Shown piece after piece: positions 41,093-49,890 of a stretch of DNA of 64,000 nucleotides. The stretch is from Aeromicrobium yanjiei. GTDB taxonomy: Bacteria; Actinomycetota; Actinomycetes; Propionibacteriales; Nocardioidaceae. Position 1 is the stretch's first letter; the number at the start of each line of letters is the position of its first letter. Made by a program: the position numbers and the translations under genes. The stretch covers positions 3,410,001-3,474,000 of the forward strand of contig NZ_CP045737.1 in NCBI RefSeq assembly GCF_009649075.1, written 5' to 3'. Under the pieces are notes generated by a model. The model was not told the origin of the DNA. It worked only from the letters and a program-made list of their open reading frames with translations, and ran no database searches.

Positions 41093-42097
41093 ATGACGGC
41101 GACGAGCGTGACAAAGTGTCTGAGTCGAGCGGAGACAGACATGCACGTGGCACGGACGATCACAGGAGCCAGGGCGACCGCCTTCAGCCTGGTGACGTCC
41201 CTGGGCGCTCTCGTGATCGCTGCCACCGCCATCGCCGACGTGATCACCGGCTCGGTGAACCTGTCCATGCAGTGGACCTGGCTGGTCATCTCGGTTGCGC
41301 TCGGCGTCACGGTGGCGCCGTTCATCCTCGGCGAGCGCTTCCCCCCAGCGATCGCCCTGTACGGGTGCTGGCTCTTCGGGGGCGTCACGTCCTTGCAGGT
41401 CTCGCTCGGCGGCGACACGATCATGACCGTCAACAACCTGGTGCTGTATCCCATGGTCAGCTGCTATCTCGGATGGTTCTTCCGACCGCGGCTCGCCCGG
41501 GCGTCCGTGGGCGGTCTCTTCGTGATGTCCGGGACGGCGCTGCTCGTCTCGGACCACCACGAGGTCTTCGCGACCTGGTCGAACCTGGCCCTGGCCTCAC
41601 TCTTCTGCCTCGAGGCCGCCCTGTACCTGCGCGCGAAGCTCGAGCGCCAAGCCCAGTCCGACCCCCTCACGGGCGCCTTCAACCGCACGGGCCTCTCCGA
41701 CCAGCTCGCCCGCAAGCTCCCCCGGAACCAGCGGACGGCTCGTACGCTGACGCTCGCCGTGATCGATCTCGACGGGTTCAAGGCGATCAACGACCGTCTC
41801 GGCCACCACGCGGGCGACCAGACGCTCGTCCGCCTGGTGGAGGACCTGCGCAGATCGCTGCGACCGCAGGACACGATCGCGCGCATCGGCGGCGACGAGT
41901 TCGTCATCCTTCTTCCCGACACGTCCACGCCCGCTGCCACCACGATCATGCGCCGGCTGCAGACCGAGTCGGAGGCCGCCTGGACGTTCGGGCTCGCCAC
42001 CGCCCGGCGCACCGACACCGAGGACTCGCTGCTGCGGCGCGCCGATCAGCGCCTGTACGCCCAGAAGAAGGGCCTGTCGCAGGCTCCGCAGGACTAG
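41093..42097 (+). CDS. Membrane-bound diguanylate cyclase (GGDEF)
   Basis: About 334 residues: an N-terminal sensor region with five or six hydrophobic segments (about 25-180), then a GGDEF domain (about 185-330). The active site RIGGDEFVILLP is intact (~266), with the product-inhibition RxxD as RPQD five residues before it. DPLTGAFNRTGLSDQL and DLDGFKAINDRLGHHAGDQ carry the metal and substrate contacts. It should make c-di-GMP from two GTP. ATG 41141 is an alternative start. No EAL or PilZ gene is in the window. Confidence 0.9.
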   Translation: MTATSVTKCLSRAETDMHVARTITGARATAFSLVTSLGALVIAATAIADVITGSVNLSMQWTWLVISVALGVTVAPFILGERFPPAIALYGCWLFGGVTSLQVSLGGDTIMTVNNLVLYPMVSCYLGWFFRPRLARASVGGLFVMSGTALLVSDHHEVFATWSNLALASLFCLEAALYLRAKLERQAQSDPLTGAFNRTGLSDQLARKLPRNQRTARTLTLAVIDLDGFKAINDRLGHHAGDQTLVRLVEDLRRSLRPQDTIARIGGDEFVILLPDTSTPAATTIMRRLQTESEAAWTFGLATARRTDTEDSLLRRADQRLYAQKKGLSQAPQD

Positions 42098-43041
42098 CGT
42101 CCGGCGGCGGGATCCTCTCCCTGCGCCCCGCGCAGGCCCGCGTCGATCTCGGCCAACGCCGTCGCCAGACCCACTGCGGGGACCCAGCCCCAGCCACGAG
42201 CCCGATCGTTGAGGATCTGGCCGGTCCAGGCGGGGGCGTCGTCCCAGAGCGGCTCGACGCCCACGGCTCGGGTCACGGTCTCGTAGTAGTCGCGGACGGT
42301 CGCGGGGCCCGCGGCCGCGTTCACCGCGGTGCATCCGCCCTCGACCGGGCCGTGCTCCGGATCGTCCGACGTCGCGATGCGGCCCGTGGCCAGGTCGGCC
42401 ACGAGCCCGGCCAGGTCGTCGACGTGGACCCAGGAGAAGGTCTGCTCGGGCACGGCGCGCCGGGCGCTCTCCTCGTCGCGGATCGCGGCGGGCCGCAAGG
42501 CGTTCCAGACCGAGGTCTCCCCGGCCCCCAGGATCGCCGGCGGGCGCACCAGGACCCGGGTGAGTCCGTCCACGTCCGCGAGGGCGGCGTCGGTGTCGCG
42601 CTTGGTCGCCGCGTAGTCGTCGGCGTTCTCGCCGACAAGGGCCGACGACTCGTCGACGTCCCCCGCCGAGGGCGAGCGGTCGTAGACCGCGGCGGTGGAG
42701 ACGTGCACGAGGCGCTCGACACCCGCGTCGCGCGCGGCCCGGGCGAGGACGGGCGTGCCCTCGACAGCGACACGGTGCTGGGTGCCGCGGTCCGAGCCCA
42801 TCGGGTGGACCGTCGTCACGACACCCGTGGCGCCCTCGACCACCGACGCGGCGAATGCCGGATCGCCGAACTCGCCCACCCACTCCTCGACCCCGGCGGG
42901 TATCTCGGCCCCGGGACGGCGCACGACGGCGCGGACGGTGGCGCCGCTCTCGACAAGACGGGCACAGACCCGTGATCCGACGAGGCCGTTCGCACCGGTG
43001 ACGACGATGACAGGGGACGTGGTGGGGCTCGGCTCGCTCAT
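42094..43041 (-). CDS. NAD-dependent epimerase/dehydratase family protein
   Basis: A 315-residue extended SDR. IVVTGANGLVGSRVCARL binds NAD(P), followed by HVSTAAVYDRS and YAATKRDTD (YxxxK), and VLVRPPAILG. The substrate region is not diagnostic. It resembles the 3-beta-hydroxysteroid/NAD(P)-dependent epimerase groups. The ATG at 43041 precedes the standard N-terminus. Its 3' end overlaps that of the convergent diguanylate cyclase gene by 4 bp. The Arg/Gly-rich opening upstream of 43041 is not coding. Confidence 0.85.
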   Translation of the reverse strand: MSEPSPTTSPVIVVTGANGLVGSRVCARLVESGATVRAVVRRPGAEIPAGVEEWVGEFGDPAFAASVVEGATGVVTTVHPMGSDRGTQHRVAVEGTPVLARAARDAGVERLVHVSTAAVYDRSPSAGDVDESSALVGENADDYAATKRDTDAALADVDGLTRVLVRPPAILGAGETSVWNALRPAAIRDEESARRAVPEQTFSWVHVDDLAGLVADLATGRIATSDDPEHGPVEGGCTAVNAAAGPATVRDYYETVTRAVGVEPLWDDAPAWTGQILNDRARGWGWVPAVGLATALAEIDAGLRGAQGEDPAAGR

Positions 43042-43117
43042 GCAGCCACCATGGCACGACGAGGCACGGCTTTCGACCCGGGCGGGGCGTCCGCACGCGC
43101 CGCTCGGGCACCCACGG

Positions 43118-43741
43118 TCAGCGGTCGACCCAGCGCTCCCCGACCGGCCGGGCCTCTGCGACGCCACCGGTGAGCTCGGCCAGCACCGAGTCGAGCCGGG
43201 GGACGTCGTCCGGCGCAGCCCCCAGCCGGAGCCGGACCCGATCGCTCCACGACACGTCCAGCACCGCGATCCCTCGGGTCCGCAGCTCGTTCTCGATGCG
43301 GCCGGCATCGGCCGCGTCGACCTCTGTCTCGAGCTCGCGGACGAGCTCGCGCCGCAGCGTCCCCGCCTCGTCGAGCCCGGCGCGGACCGCGTCCGAGTAG
43401 GCCCGGACGAGGCCGCCGGCCCCGAGGAGGGTGCCGCCGAACCAGCGGGTCACCACGGCGGCGACGTCGCTGAGGCCGGCGCCGACGATCACGTCGAGCA
43501 TGGGAGCGCCGGCCGTTCCGGAGGGCTCACCGTCGTCCGAGGACCGCTGCAGCCGGCCCTCAGGTCCGATCACGAACGCCGAGCAGTGGTGGCGGGCGTC
43601 CCAGTGGTCCTTGCGCAGCCGAGCGACCAGCGCGCGGGCCTCGTCCTCGGTCTCCACCCGCTTCACCGTGCACAGGAAGACCGAGTGCTTCACCTCGATC
43701 CGGGCCACGGCATCGCGCGCGATCGTGGTGTACGCGCTCAT
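43118..43741 (-). CDS. YigZ/IMPACT family protein (UPF0029)
   Basis: A 207-residue protein. The conserved IMPACT core is ARHHCSAFVIG, SSDDGEPSGTAGAPMLDVI and VVTRWFGGTLLGAGGLVRAYSDA, followed by the C-terminal DUF1949-like domain. Eukaryotic IMPACT modulates Gcn2, while bacterial YigZ function is unsettled. Start ATG 43741 with -10 TAGGGT six nt upstream (leaderless). Confidence 0.93.
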   Translation of the reverse strand: MSAYTTIARDAVARIEVKHSVFLCTVKRVETEDEARALVARLRKDHWDARHHCSAFVIGPEGRLQRSSDDGEPSGTAGAPMLDVIVGAGLSDVAAVVTRWFGGTLLGAGGLVRAYSDAVRAGLDEAGTLRRELVRELETEVDAADAGRIENELRTRGIAVLDVSWSDRVRLRLGAAPDDVPRLDSVLAELTGGVAEARPVGERWVDR

Positions 43742-43767
43742 GGCGCCACCCTACGGCGACGGCGCCG

Positions 43768-44685
43768 TCAGACGGCCTGGTGCTGGTCGGCCACCGCGCG
43801 GGCCTCGTCGCGAAGCGCCTGGACCACGAGGCGGACCGACGGTCGCTCGTAGCGGTCCGGTCGCAGGAGGGCCGCGATCTCCCGCTTGGCCCGGATGCCC
43901 ACCAGCGGGCGGGTGACCAGGCCGTTCCCGTGCTCGCGGGTCGTGAACCTCGGCAGGATCGCGATCCCGTGGCCGGCAGCCACGAGCGCCTCCACGATGC
44001 TGTTGTCGGAGATGCGCTGGGCGATGCGGACCGGCTCGCCGGTGGCGGCCACGACCTGGCTGAGCACCCGGTCGAACGGGTAGTCGTGGGGAACACCGAT
44101 CCAGGTCTCGCTGCCGACGTCCTTGGGGGACAGACTCACCTTGCGCGCAAGGGGATGCCCCTCCGGGAGGGCGACGTCGAGCGGCTCGCTCATGAGCGGC
44201 ACGACCTGGAGCCCTCGCTCGTGCCACGTGGCCGCGGTCGTCGGTGAGTCGGCGATCACGACGTCGTAGTCGGGGGTCAGGTCGGCGAAGTCGACCGTGA
44301 CACCGTCCTCGTCGGAGCAGACCAGCTCGACCTCCGGGACGTCGGCCATCCGCGTCAGGACACCGGGCAGGAGCATCTCCCCGCCGGTCGGGAACGTCGC
44401 GACCCGGACGAGGCCGGCAGGCCGCTCCATGTACTCGCGCCAACGCCCTTCGGCGCGCTCGATCGCGACGGCGATCTCGGTCGCGGTCTGCGCCAGGGCG
44501 CGACCCGCGGCCGTCAGGGCGACCCCGCGTCCGGCTGGCTCGACGAGCGTGTATCCGGCCTCCCTTTCCAGCACCTTCAGCTGCTGGGAGACCGCCGACG
44601 GTGTGACCTTCATCGCGTCCGCGACGGCCCCGACGGTGCCGCGCTCCGCGAGTTCCCTCAGCAGAGAGAGACGATGGACATCCAT
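43768..44685 (-). CDS. LysR family transcriptional regulator
   Basis: A 305-residue LTTR. The N-terminal winged HTH is LLRELAERGTVGAVADAMKVTPSAVSQQLKVLEREAGYTLVEPAGRG, and the C-terminal part is a PBP-like effector domain. The effector is unknown. It is leaderless (-10 TAGTCT six nt before the ATG). A dyad over and just beyond this promoter fits autoregulation, and the divergent 43-residue membrane protein gene is a candidate target. Confidence 0.92.
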   Translation of the reverse strand: MDVHRLSLLRELAERGTVGAVADAMKVTPSAVSQQLKVLEREAGYTLVEPAGRGVALTAAGRALAQTATEIAVAIERAEGRWREYMERPAGLVRVATFPTGGEMLLPGVLTRMADVPEVELVCSDEDGVTVDFADLTPDYDVVIADSPTTAATWHERGLQVVPLMSEPLDVALPEGHPLARKVSLSPKDVGSETWIGVPHDYPFDRVLSQVVAATGEPVRIAQRISDNSIVEALVAAGHGIAILPRFTTREHGNGLVTRPLVGIRAKREIAALLRPDRYERPSVRLVVQALRDEARAVADQHQAV

Positions 44686-44693
44686 GTAGAAAG

Positions 44694-44712
44694 ACTACAC
44701 GTTACCCGTAGT
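44694..44712. promoter_or_regulatory. LTTR-type dyad between the LysR gene and a small membrane protein gene
   Basis: ACTAC-N9-GTAGT is a perfect interrupted palindrome starting nine bases upstream of the LysR start and covering its -10 hexamer. Position and shape fit a LysR-family box for autoregulation. It partly overlaps a second dyad, TGTAG-N5-CTACA (44685-44699). Confidence 0.5.
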
Positions 44713-44801
44713 TATGTTCGCTTGTCCTTGACGATCACGCGAGTCAGACTGGAGACACGAACCAGCCCGGTTCGACCCTTCAACGCCTCAGGGAGGCCGC
44801 C

Positions 44802-44933
44802 ATGATCGTCATCGGAATCCTCGTCGGTGCCGTCTCCGTCGTCGGAATCGCCAAGACCCTTCGTCTCGTCTCGAACGATGGTTACGGCCACGTGCCGGAG
44901 CGCACCTACCCGCACATGTTCAGCATCCGCTGA
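44802..44933 (+). CDS. 43-residue small membrane protein
   Basis: A short frame with one hydrophobic segment (MIVIGILVGAVSVVGIAK) followed by a polar tail ending YPHMFSIR. An excellent ribosome-binding site AGGGAGG lies five nt before the ATG, and an intrinsic terminator hairpin follows 17 bp after the stop, so a real monocistronic gene is likely. It is divergent from the LysR regulator. No homologue is recognised. It could act as a small membrane regulator. Confidence 0.7.
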   Translation: MIVIGILVGAVSVVGIAKTLRLVSNDGYGHVPERTYPHMFSIR

Positions 44934-44949
44934 CACCTGCACCACCACC

Positions 44950-44979
44950 AGGCCCTCCCGACGCAGGTCGTGAGGGCCT
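44950..44979 (+). terminator. Terminator after the 43-residue ORF
   Basis: AGGCCCTC (44950-44957) pairs with GAGGGCCT (44972-44979) and is followed by TGTC. Moderate stem, no full T-run. Confidence 0.6.
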
Positions 44980-45019
44980 TGTCGCGTCCTGGGCCGTTCA
45001 CCGGGCTACCGTCGGGGCC

Positions 45020-45607
45020 ATGACGACGACCGGCTTCGACCTCGACATGACGCTGATCGACTCCAGGCCGGGCATCAAGGCGGTCTACGACGAGATCGTG
45101 ACCGAGTCGGGGTTCGCGATCGACACCGATCTGGTCATCTCCCGCCTGGGGCCGCCGCTGGAGTGGGAGCTCACCAACTGGATCCCGGAGGCGGAGGTCG
45201 CCCGCTGGGCGGACCGCTACCGCGACCTCTACCCGCAGATCGCGCTCGACCTGGTCGAGCCGCTACCCGGGGCGCACGAGGCGCTCGCCGCTGCCGGACG
45301 CCTGGGCCGCACGATCGTCATCACCGCCAAGCACGGCCCCAACGCCCGGCTGCACCTCGAACGTCTCGGCCTGGAGGTCGACGAGGTCTTCGGCCAGGCC
45401 TGGCGCGAGGGCAAGGCTGACGTGTTGCGGGCCGAGGGCGCCACGACATACGTGGGCGACCACGTGCACGACATGGACGCCGCGGGACTCGCCGGGGCCG
45501 CAGGCATCGGCGTGACCACCGGACCGTGCACCGCCGACGAGCTGCGCGCCGCTGGAGCGGGGCTCGTCCTGCCGTCCTTGGAGGATCTGGCCCAGCACCT
45601 CGTGTGA
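45020..45607 (+). CDS. HAD family hydrolase, phosphoglycolate phosphatase-like
   Basis: A 195-residue haloacid-dehalogenase-type phosphatase. Motif I is FDLDMTLIDS (nucleophile and acid/base Asp), motif II TIVITAKHG-like VITAKHGPN, and motif III/IV VGDHVHDMDAAGLAGAAGIGV. A small helical cap lies between motifs I and II (subfamily IA). The substrate is a small phosphate ester, not further predictable. It is leaderless (-10 TACCGT seven nt before ATG). Confidence 0.9.
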   Translation: MTTTGFDLDMTLIDSRPGIKAVYDEIVTESGFAIDTDLVISRLGPPLEWELTNWIPEAEVARWADRYRDLYPQIALDLVEPLPGAHEALAAAGRLGRTIVITAKHGPNARLHLERLGLEVDEVFGQAWREGKADVLRAEGATTYVGDHVHDMDAAGLAGAAGIGVTTGPCTADELRAAGAGLVLPSLEDLAQHLV

Positions 45608-45638
45608 CGGGGTCGACAGCGGCGTTTCGGCGATTGAC

Positions 45639-45685
45639 TTGTCTTTCGTGCCCTACCGGGCGGATACTTAAGTTACTTCCCAGTA
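45639..45685 (+). promoter_or_regulatory. Promoter of fadE5 with an overlapping small palindrome
   Basis: TTGTCT (45639-45644) and GATACT (45663-45668) are spaced 18 bp, a reasonable housekeeping promoter. Just downstream lies TACT-TCCC-AGTA (45674-45685), a short dyad in the expected operator position. The regulator is not in the window. fadE5 then has about a 45-nt leader. Confidence 0.5.
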
Positions 45686-45729
45686 GCAAGCTGCGGCCTG
45701 CAGCGCGTACCCCCTGAAGGAATGCTGGC

Positions 45730-47592
45730 ATGAGCCATTACAAGAGCAACCTCCGCGACGTCGAGTTCAACCTCTTCGAGCTCTTCGACCGCGGCAGCGT
45801 CTACGGCACCGGCGTCTTCGAGGAGATCGACCAGGACACGGCGTCGAGCATCCTCGGCGAGGTCGAGCGGCTCGCCTCGACCGCCCTGGCCGCGTCCTTC
45901 GACGACGCCGACCGCAACCCCCCGGTCTACGATCCGGAGGCCAAGACGGTCACGATGAACCCGGCGTTCGCCAAGTCGTACCAGGCCTGGATGGACGCCG
46001 AGTGGTGGCGCATCCAGATCCCCGAGGAGCTCGGCGGCCAGCGCGGCCCGGCCTCCCTGATCTGGTCGAGCTCGGAGTTCGTGCTCGGTGCCAACCCGGC
46101 GATCTGGATGTACGCCTGCGGCCCCGCGTTCGCGCGCATCGTCTTCGAGAACGGCATCGAGCGCGACAAGAAGATCGCCCAGCACATCGTCGACCGCCGC
46201 TGGGGCGCCACGATGGTGCTGACCGAGCCCGACGCGGGCTCCGACGTCGGCGCCGGCCGCACCAAGGCCTTCCCCAACGAGGACGGCTCCTGGAACATCG
46301 AGGGCGTCAAGCGCTTCATCACCTCGGCCGAGCACGACCTGGCCGAGAACATCCTGCACCTCGTCCTCGCCCGCCCGCAGGGCGTCGAGGGAGTCGGCGG
46401 ACCCGGCACCAAGGGCCTGAGCCTGTTCCTGGTCCCCAAGTTCCACTTCGACCACGAGACCGGTGAGCTGACCGGCGAGCGCAACGGCGCGTACGTCACG
46501 AATGTCGAGAAGAAGATGGGCATCAAGGTGTCCACGACGTGCGAGGTCACCTTCGGCGACGGCGCACCCGCGCAGGGCTGGCTCCTCGGCGAGGTGCACG
46601 ACGGCATCAACCAGATGTTCCGCGTGATCGAGAACGCGCGCATGTTCGTCGGCGCCAAGGCCATCGCGACCCTGTCGACCGGTTACCTCAACGCGCTCGA
46701 CTACGCCAAGGAGCGCGTGCAGGGCGCCGACCTCACGCGTGCGTCCGACAAGACCGCTCCGCGCGTCACGATCACCCACCACCCCGACGTCCGTCGCTCG
46801 CTGCTGATGCAGAAGTCGTTCGCCGAGGGCCTGCGCTCGCTGATGATCTACGCCGCGACGTTCCAGGACGAGGTCATGCAGAAGACCGCGGACGGTGAGG
46901 ACGCCTCGCTGCCCGAGGCCATCAACGATCTGCTGCTGCCCCTCGTCAAGGGCTATGGCTCGGAGCGGTCGTGGACCCTGCTCGGCACCGAGTCGCTGCA
47001 GACGTACGGCGGATCGGGCTTCCTGCAGGACTACCCGATCGAGCAGTACGTCCGTGACGCCAAGATCGACACCCTCTACGAGGGCACCACGGCGATCCAG
47101 GGCCAGGACCTGTTCTTCCGCAAGATCGTGCGCAACAAGGGCCAGGCACTCGGCCACCTGTCCGCCGAGATCGAGGCCTTCATCAAGAGCGAGGCCGGCA
47201 ACGGTCGCCTCAAGGTCGAGCGCGAGCTGCTCGCGAAGGGCCTCGAGGACGCGCAGGCCATCATCGGCGCGGTGTTCACCGACCTGATGTCGGCCAACCC
47301 GGCCGACGAGAAGGGCGACATCGCCAACATCTACAAGGTCGGGCTCAACACGACCCGCCTGGTGTACGTGCTGGGCGACCTCGTCGTCGCGTGGCTGCTG
47401 CTCCGCGGCGCCGACGTGGCGCTGACAAAGCTCGACGGCGAGGTGTCGGCGTCCGACAAGTCCTTCTACGAGGGCAAGGTCGCGGCCGCCTCGTTCTTCG
47501 CCCGCAACGTCCTGCCGCTCCTGGCCGGCGAGCGCGCGATCGCCGAGAACATCGACAGCTCGATCATGGAGCTGGACGAAGCAGTGTTCTGA
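45730..47592 (+). CDS. fadE5: Acyl-CoA dehydrogenase, FadE5-like
   Basis: A 620-residue long-form acyl-CoA dehydrogenase. Sequence along the entire length ([59 protein letters not shown]-type [55 protein letters not shown]) closely matches, from memory, M. tuberculosis FadE5 (Rv0244c). The catalytic Glu is in LYEGTTAIQ, and an extra C-terminal helical domain (about 480-620) is characteristic. It oxidises broad-chain-length acyl-CoA with FAD, and electrons go to ETF and then EtfD. It is monocistronic, with its own promoter and a strong terminator. Confidence 0.95.
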   Translation: MSHYKSNLRDVEFNLFELFDRGSVYGTGVFEEIDQDTASSILGEVERLASTALAASFDDADRNPPVYDPEAKTVTMNPAFAKSYQAWMDAEWWRIQIPEELGGQRGPASLIWSSSEFVLGANPAIWMYACGPAFARIVFENGIERDKKIAQHIVDRRWGATMVLTEPDAGSDVGAGRTKAFPNEDGSWNIEGVKRFITSAEHDLAENILHLVLARPQGVEGVGGPGTKGLSLFLVPKFHFDHETGELTGERNGAYVTNVEKKMGIKVSTTCEVTFGDGAPAQGWLLGEVHDGINQMFRVIENARMFVGAKAIATLSTGYLNALDYAKERVQGADLTRASDKTAPRVTITHHPDVRRSLLMQKSFAEGLRSLMIYAATFQDEVMQKTADGEDASLPEAINDLLLPLVKGYGSERSWTLLGTESLQTYGGSGFLQDYPIEQYVRDAKIDTLYEGTTAIQGQDLFFRKIVRNKGQALGHLSAEIEAFIKSEAGNGRLKVERELLAKGLEDAQAIIGAVFTDLMSANPADEKGDIANIYKVGLNTTRLVYVLGDLVVAWLLLRGADVALTKLDGEVSASDKSFYEGKVAAASFFARNVLPLLAGERAIAENIDSSIMELDEAVF

Positions 47593-47614
47593 TCGGAACC
47601 GTCTGATCGGACCC

Positions 47615-47654
47615 GTCGAGGCCCCGCACGCCGTCAGGTGTGCGGGGCCTCGAC
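47615..47654. terminator. Strong bidirectional hairpin between fadE5 and the DUF4385 gene
   Basis: A perfect 15-bp stem (GTCGAGGCCCCGCAC / GTGCGGGGCCTCGAC) with a 10-nt loop lies midway between two convergent genes, 22 bp and 5 bp from their stops. Confidence 0.85.
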
Positions 47655-47658
47655 CGTC

Positions 47659-48126
47659 TCATCCGTACGCCTTGCGGTGCGCGGCCCTGAGACGCTGATA
47701 TCTCTCGTCGGCGGCCGCGGCGTCCCAGGCCCGCTTGAAGATCTGCGCCGACTCGGCCTTGACCGGGTCCTCCTCGTCCGGCGGCAGCTCACGCCGACCG
47801 TGGGCGCCGCTGCGACCCTTCTGGTCGGCCGGGACGGGCCCGTCGTACTTCCTGCCGCCGCGGTGGCGGGCATAGCGTCGCGACCGGGTGTAGCCCATCT
47901 GCAGGTACTTGCGCGCCATGTCCGCGCCCACGAAGTCACCCGCCTCGAGGTAGTCGCAGAACGCCTGGAGGATCGCCTCACTGCTGGTCGTCGCCACGTC
48001 GGGCGTCGCGAAGCGCCACAGCGGCAGCAGCTCGGACGCGTAGGGCTGCACGCCGAACACGCCCTGCTCCCCGCGTCCCACGCGGTACGCCTCGGGGTGG
48101 GCGCGGTGGTCGATCTCCTGGCTCAC
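47659..48126 (-). CDS. DUF4385 family protein
   Basis: A 155-residue protein matching, from memory, the DUF4385 family: HPEAYRVGRGEQGVFGVQPYASELLPLWRF, DFVGADMARKYLQMGYTRSRRYARHRGGRKYDGPVP, and SGAHGRRELPPDEEDPVKAESAQIF. Function is unknown. The GTG at 48126 gives the expected N-terminus. The opening upstream is Arg-rich non-coding sequence. It is convergent with fadE5 and divergent from a small acidic ORF. Confidence 0.87.
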   Translation of the reverse strand: MSQEIDHRAHPEAYRVGRGEQGVFGVQPYASELLPLWRFATPDVATTSSEAILQAFCDYLEAGDFVGADMARKYLQMGYTRSRRYARHRGGRKYDGPVPADQKGRSGAHGRRELPPDEEDPVKAESAQIFKRAWDAAAADERYQRLRAAHRKAYG

Positions 48127-48213
48127 GGAGCCGTGCGTACCCCCCGCGATCGTCCTCACCCCGCGTCGACGGGGCCGATCGGGGTACGAGGTTGGTCGAC
48201 GAGAGGACAGCTC

Positions 48214-48327
48214 ATGACCGAGCCACTGCAGGAGCCGCAGCCCGAGCCCGACACCGAGGCCAAGCCCGGCGTCAACGATCCGGTGCCCGAGGGGACCGGC
48301 TCCGACGAGCCGATCACCCCGCTCTAG
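48214..48327 (+). CDS. 37-residue acidic, proline-rich small protein
   Basis: A short frame encoding a Glu/Asp/Pro-rich peptide (starts MTEPLQEPQPEPDTEAK, ends PITPL) with no hydrophobic segment. A GAGAGGAC lies five nt before the ATG, and the composition and third-position GC are coding-like. It is probably a disordered small protein of a type often found in actinobacterial genomes. Function unknown. Confidence 0.55.
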   Translation: MTEPLQEPQPEPDTEAKPGVNDPVPEGTGSDEPITPL

Positions 48328-48383
48328 GCGACACCCACCCCGCGACGCGCGGCCCGCACCCGCACGTGTGGGAAAGTTGGCGC

Positions 48384-48926
48384 GTGAGACTGACCAACCC
48401 GCTCTGGTATCTCGCGGCCTTCTTTCTCGCGATCGGGAGCACGATGGCGGCAACGGCAGTGGCCGCCAGCGCCTTCGACAGCGTGCGCGAGGCGAAGCTG
48501 ACCCCGGTGAGCGAGCTGGCCGACGCGAAGGGCAGCACGCTCGCAGTCTTCAGCAACGACCCCGACCGCGGTGCGATCGCGTGCCACGGCCGCGACCGGG
48601 CGAAGGAACGGGTCGAGATCCCCGACAAGGACGTCGGTGTGACCAACCGGGCCGCAGGCGAGACCTGGCACCTCATCGCGATGCTCGAGGACGGCCGCGA
48701 CGGCCTGCGCATCGTGTGCCGGCCCGAGAGCGACCGCCCCGACACCGCGGGATACGCGTTCGCCGCCGTCACGACGTACGCCGGCACCGTCAACAACGGC
48801 AAGGGGATCGCGATCCTCGGTGTCTCGGCGGGCGCCCTCCTCGGTGCGTACGTCTTCTGGTCGCGCCGGGCCGCGCGTCGCGACCGCCGGCTGCTCGACA
48901 CTGCGACGACGTCCTCCCGGCAGTAG
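48384..48926 (+). CDS. Membrane protein with two terminal helices and an extracytoplasmic domain
   Basis: About 180 residues. An N-terminal helix (PLWYLAAFFLAIGSTMAATAVAA) is followed by a polar domain of about 115 residues with two Cys (IACHGRDR and RIVCRPES, possibly a disulfide), then a second helix (GIAILGVSAGALLGAYVFW) and a basic C-terminal tail. Both termini would be cytoplasmic. No named family is recognised. GTG 48384 with GGAAAG about eight nt upstream. The SDR gene begins 10 bp later but appears to have its own leaderless start. Confidence 0.78.
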   Translation: MRLTNPLWYLAAFFLAIGSTMAATAVAASAFDSVREAKLTPVSELADAKGSTLAVFSNDPDRGAIACHGRDRAKERVEIPDKDVGVTNRAAGETWHLIAMLEDGRDGLRIVCRPESDRPDTAGYAFAAVTTYAGTVNNGKGIAILGVSAGALLGAYVFWSRRAARRDRRLLDTATTSSRQ

Positions 48927-48936
48927 CCTGTGCGGC

Positions 48937-49869
48937 GTGACCTGGAGCGCCGACGACATCCCTGACCTGTCCGGGCGGCGCGCCGTCATCACGGGAGTGA
49001 CCGGGGGCCTCGGCCTCCACACCGCACTCGGCCTCGCCCGCAAGGGCGCCGAGCTCGTGGTCACCGCACGCGATGAGACCAAGGCGAGCGCGGTCGTCGA
49101 CCGCATTCGCCGCGACGTGCCCCGGGTCCGCATCGACGTCGTCGCGCTGGACCTGGCCGATCTCGCGGACGCGAAGCGGGCCGCCGCCGAGGTCGCGGGC
49201 ACGTACGACCGCATCGACGTCCTGGTCAACAACGCCGGCATCATGATCCCGCCCAGGAGCGAGACCAAGGACGGCTTCGAGCTGCAGATCGGCACCAACC
49301 ACCTCGGCCACTTCGCCTGGACCGCCGGCCTGTGGCCGGTCCTCGACGCGAGCGACGCCCGGGTCGTGACGGTCTCCTCGATGGCCCACACGTCGGTCGG
49401 CGGCATCGACCTGACGTCGCTGACGCCCGCCGGCAGCCCACGCCGCTACCGCCGCTGGCAGTCCTATGCCGAGTCCAAGCTGGCCAACCTGCTGTTCGCA
49501 GTCGAGCTCGACCGCCGGGCGAAGGCGGCCGGCAGCGGGGTCGTGAGCGTCGCGGCTCACCCCGGCTACGCCGCTACCAACCTCACCAAGACCGGGCCGT
49601 CGGTCCGCGGGGTGTCGCTGCCGGGCGTCGGCATCCACCAGGTCAGCAAGATCATCGGCCAGCCCGCGTCGCACGGGGCCTGGCCCCTGTTGATGGCCGC
49701 GACCGATCCGAGCCTGACCGGTGGCGAGTACGTCGGACCCGGCAGCCTCGGTGGCATGCGCGGCAGGCCCAAGCTGGTGGGGATGTCGCGGGCCGCGCGC
49801 GACGAGAGCCTGGCGGACGACCTGTGGGCGGCCTCCGAGGCCGCAACCGGCGTCGAGCTCAAGGTCTGA
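48937..49869 (+). CDS. Short-chain dehydrogenase/reductase, retinol dehydrogenase-like
   Basis: A 310-residue SDR. GVTGGLGLHTALGLARKG binds the dinucleotide, VLVNNAGIM is the NNAG motif, and the active site has Ser in VSSMAH and YAESKLANLLFAVEL. The extra C-terminal segment (about 240-310, GGEYVGPGSLGGMRGRPKLV) matches the WWOX/retinol-dehydrogenase-like bacterial SDRs that act on unknown alcohols. It is leaderless (-10 TAGCCT seven nt before GTG 48937). Confidence 0.9.
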   Translation: MTWSADDIPDLSGRRAVITGVTGGLGLHTALGLARKGAELVVTARDETKASAVVDRIRRDVPRVRIDVVALDLADLADAKRAAAEVAGTYDRIDVLVNNAGIMIPPRSETKDGFELQIGTNHLGHFAWTAGLWPVLDASDARVVTVSSMAHTSVGGIDLTSLTPAGSPRRYRRWQSYAESKLANLLFAVELDRRAKAAGSGVVSVAAHPGYAATNLTKTGPSVRGVSLPGVGIHQVSKIIGQPASHGAWPLLMAATDPSLTGGEYVGPGSLGGMRGRPKLVGMSRAARDESLADDLWAASEAATGVELKV

Positions 49870-49890
49870 GCCCGGTCGCGATCCCGGCCG

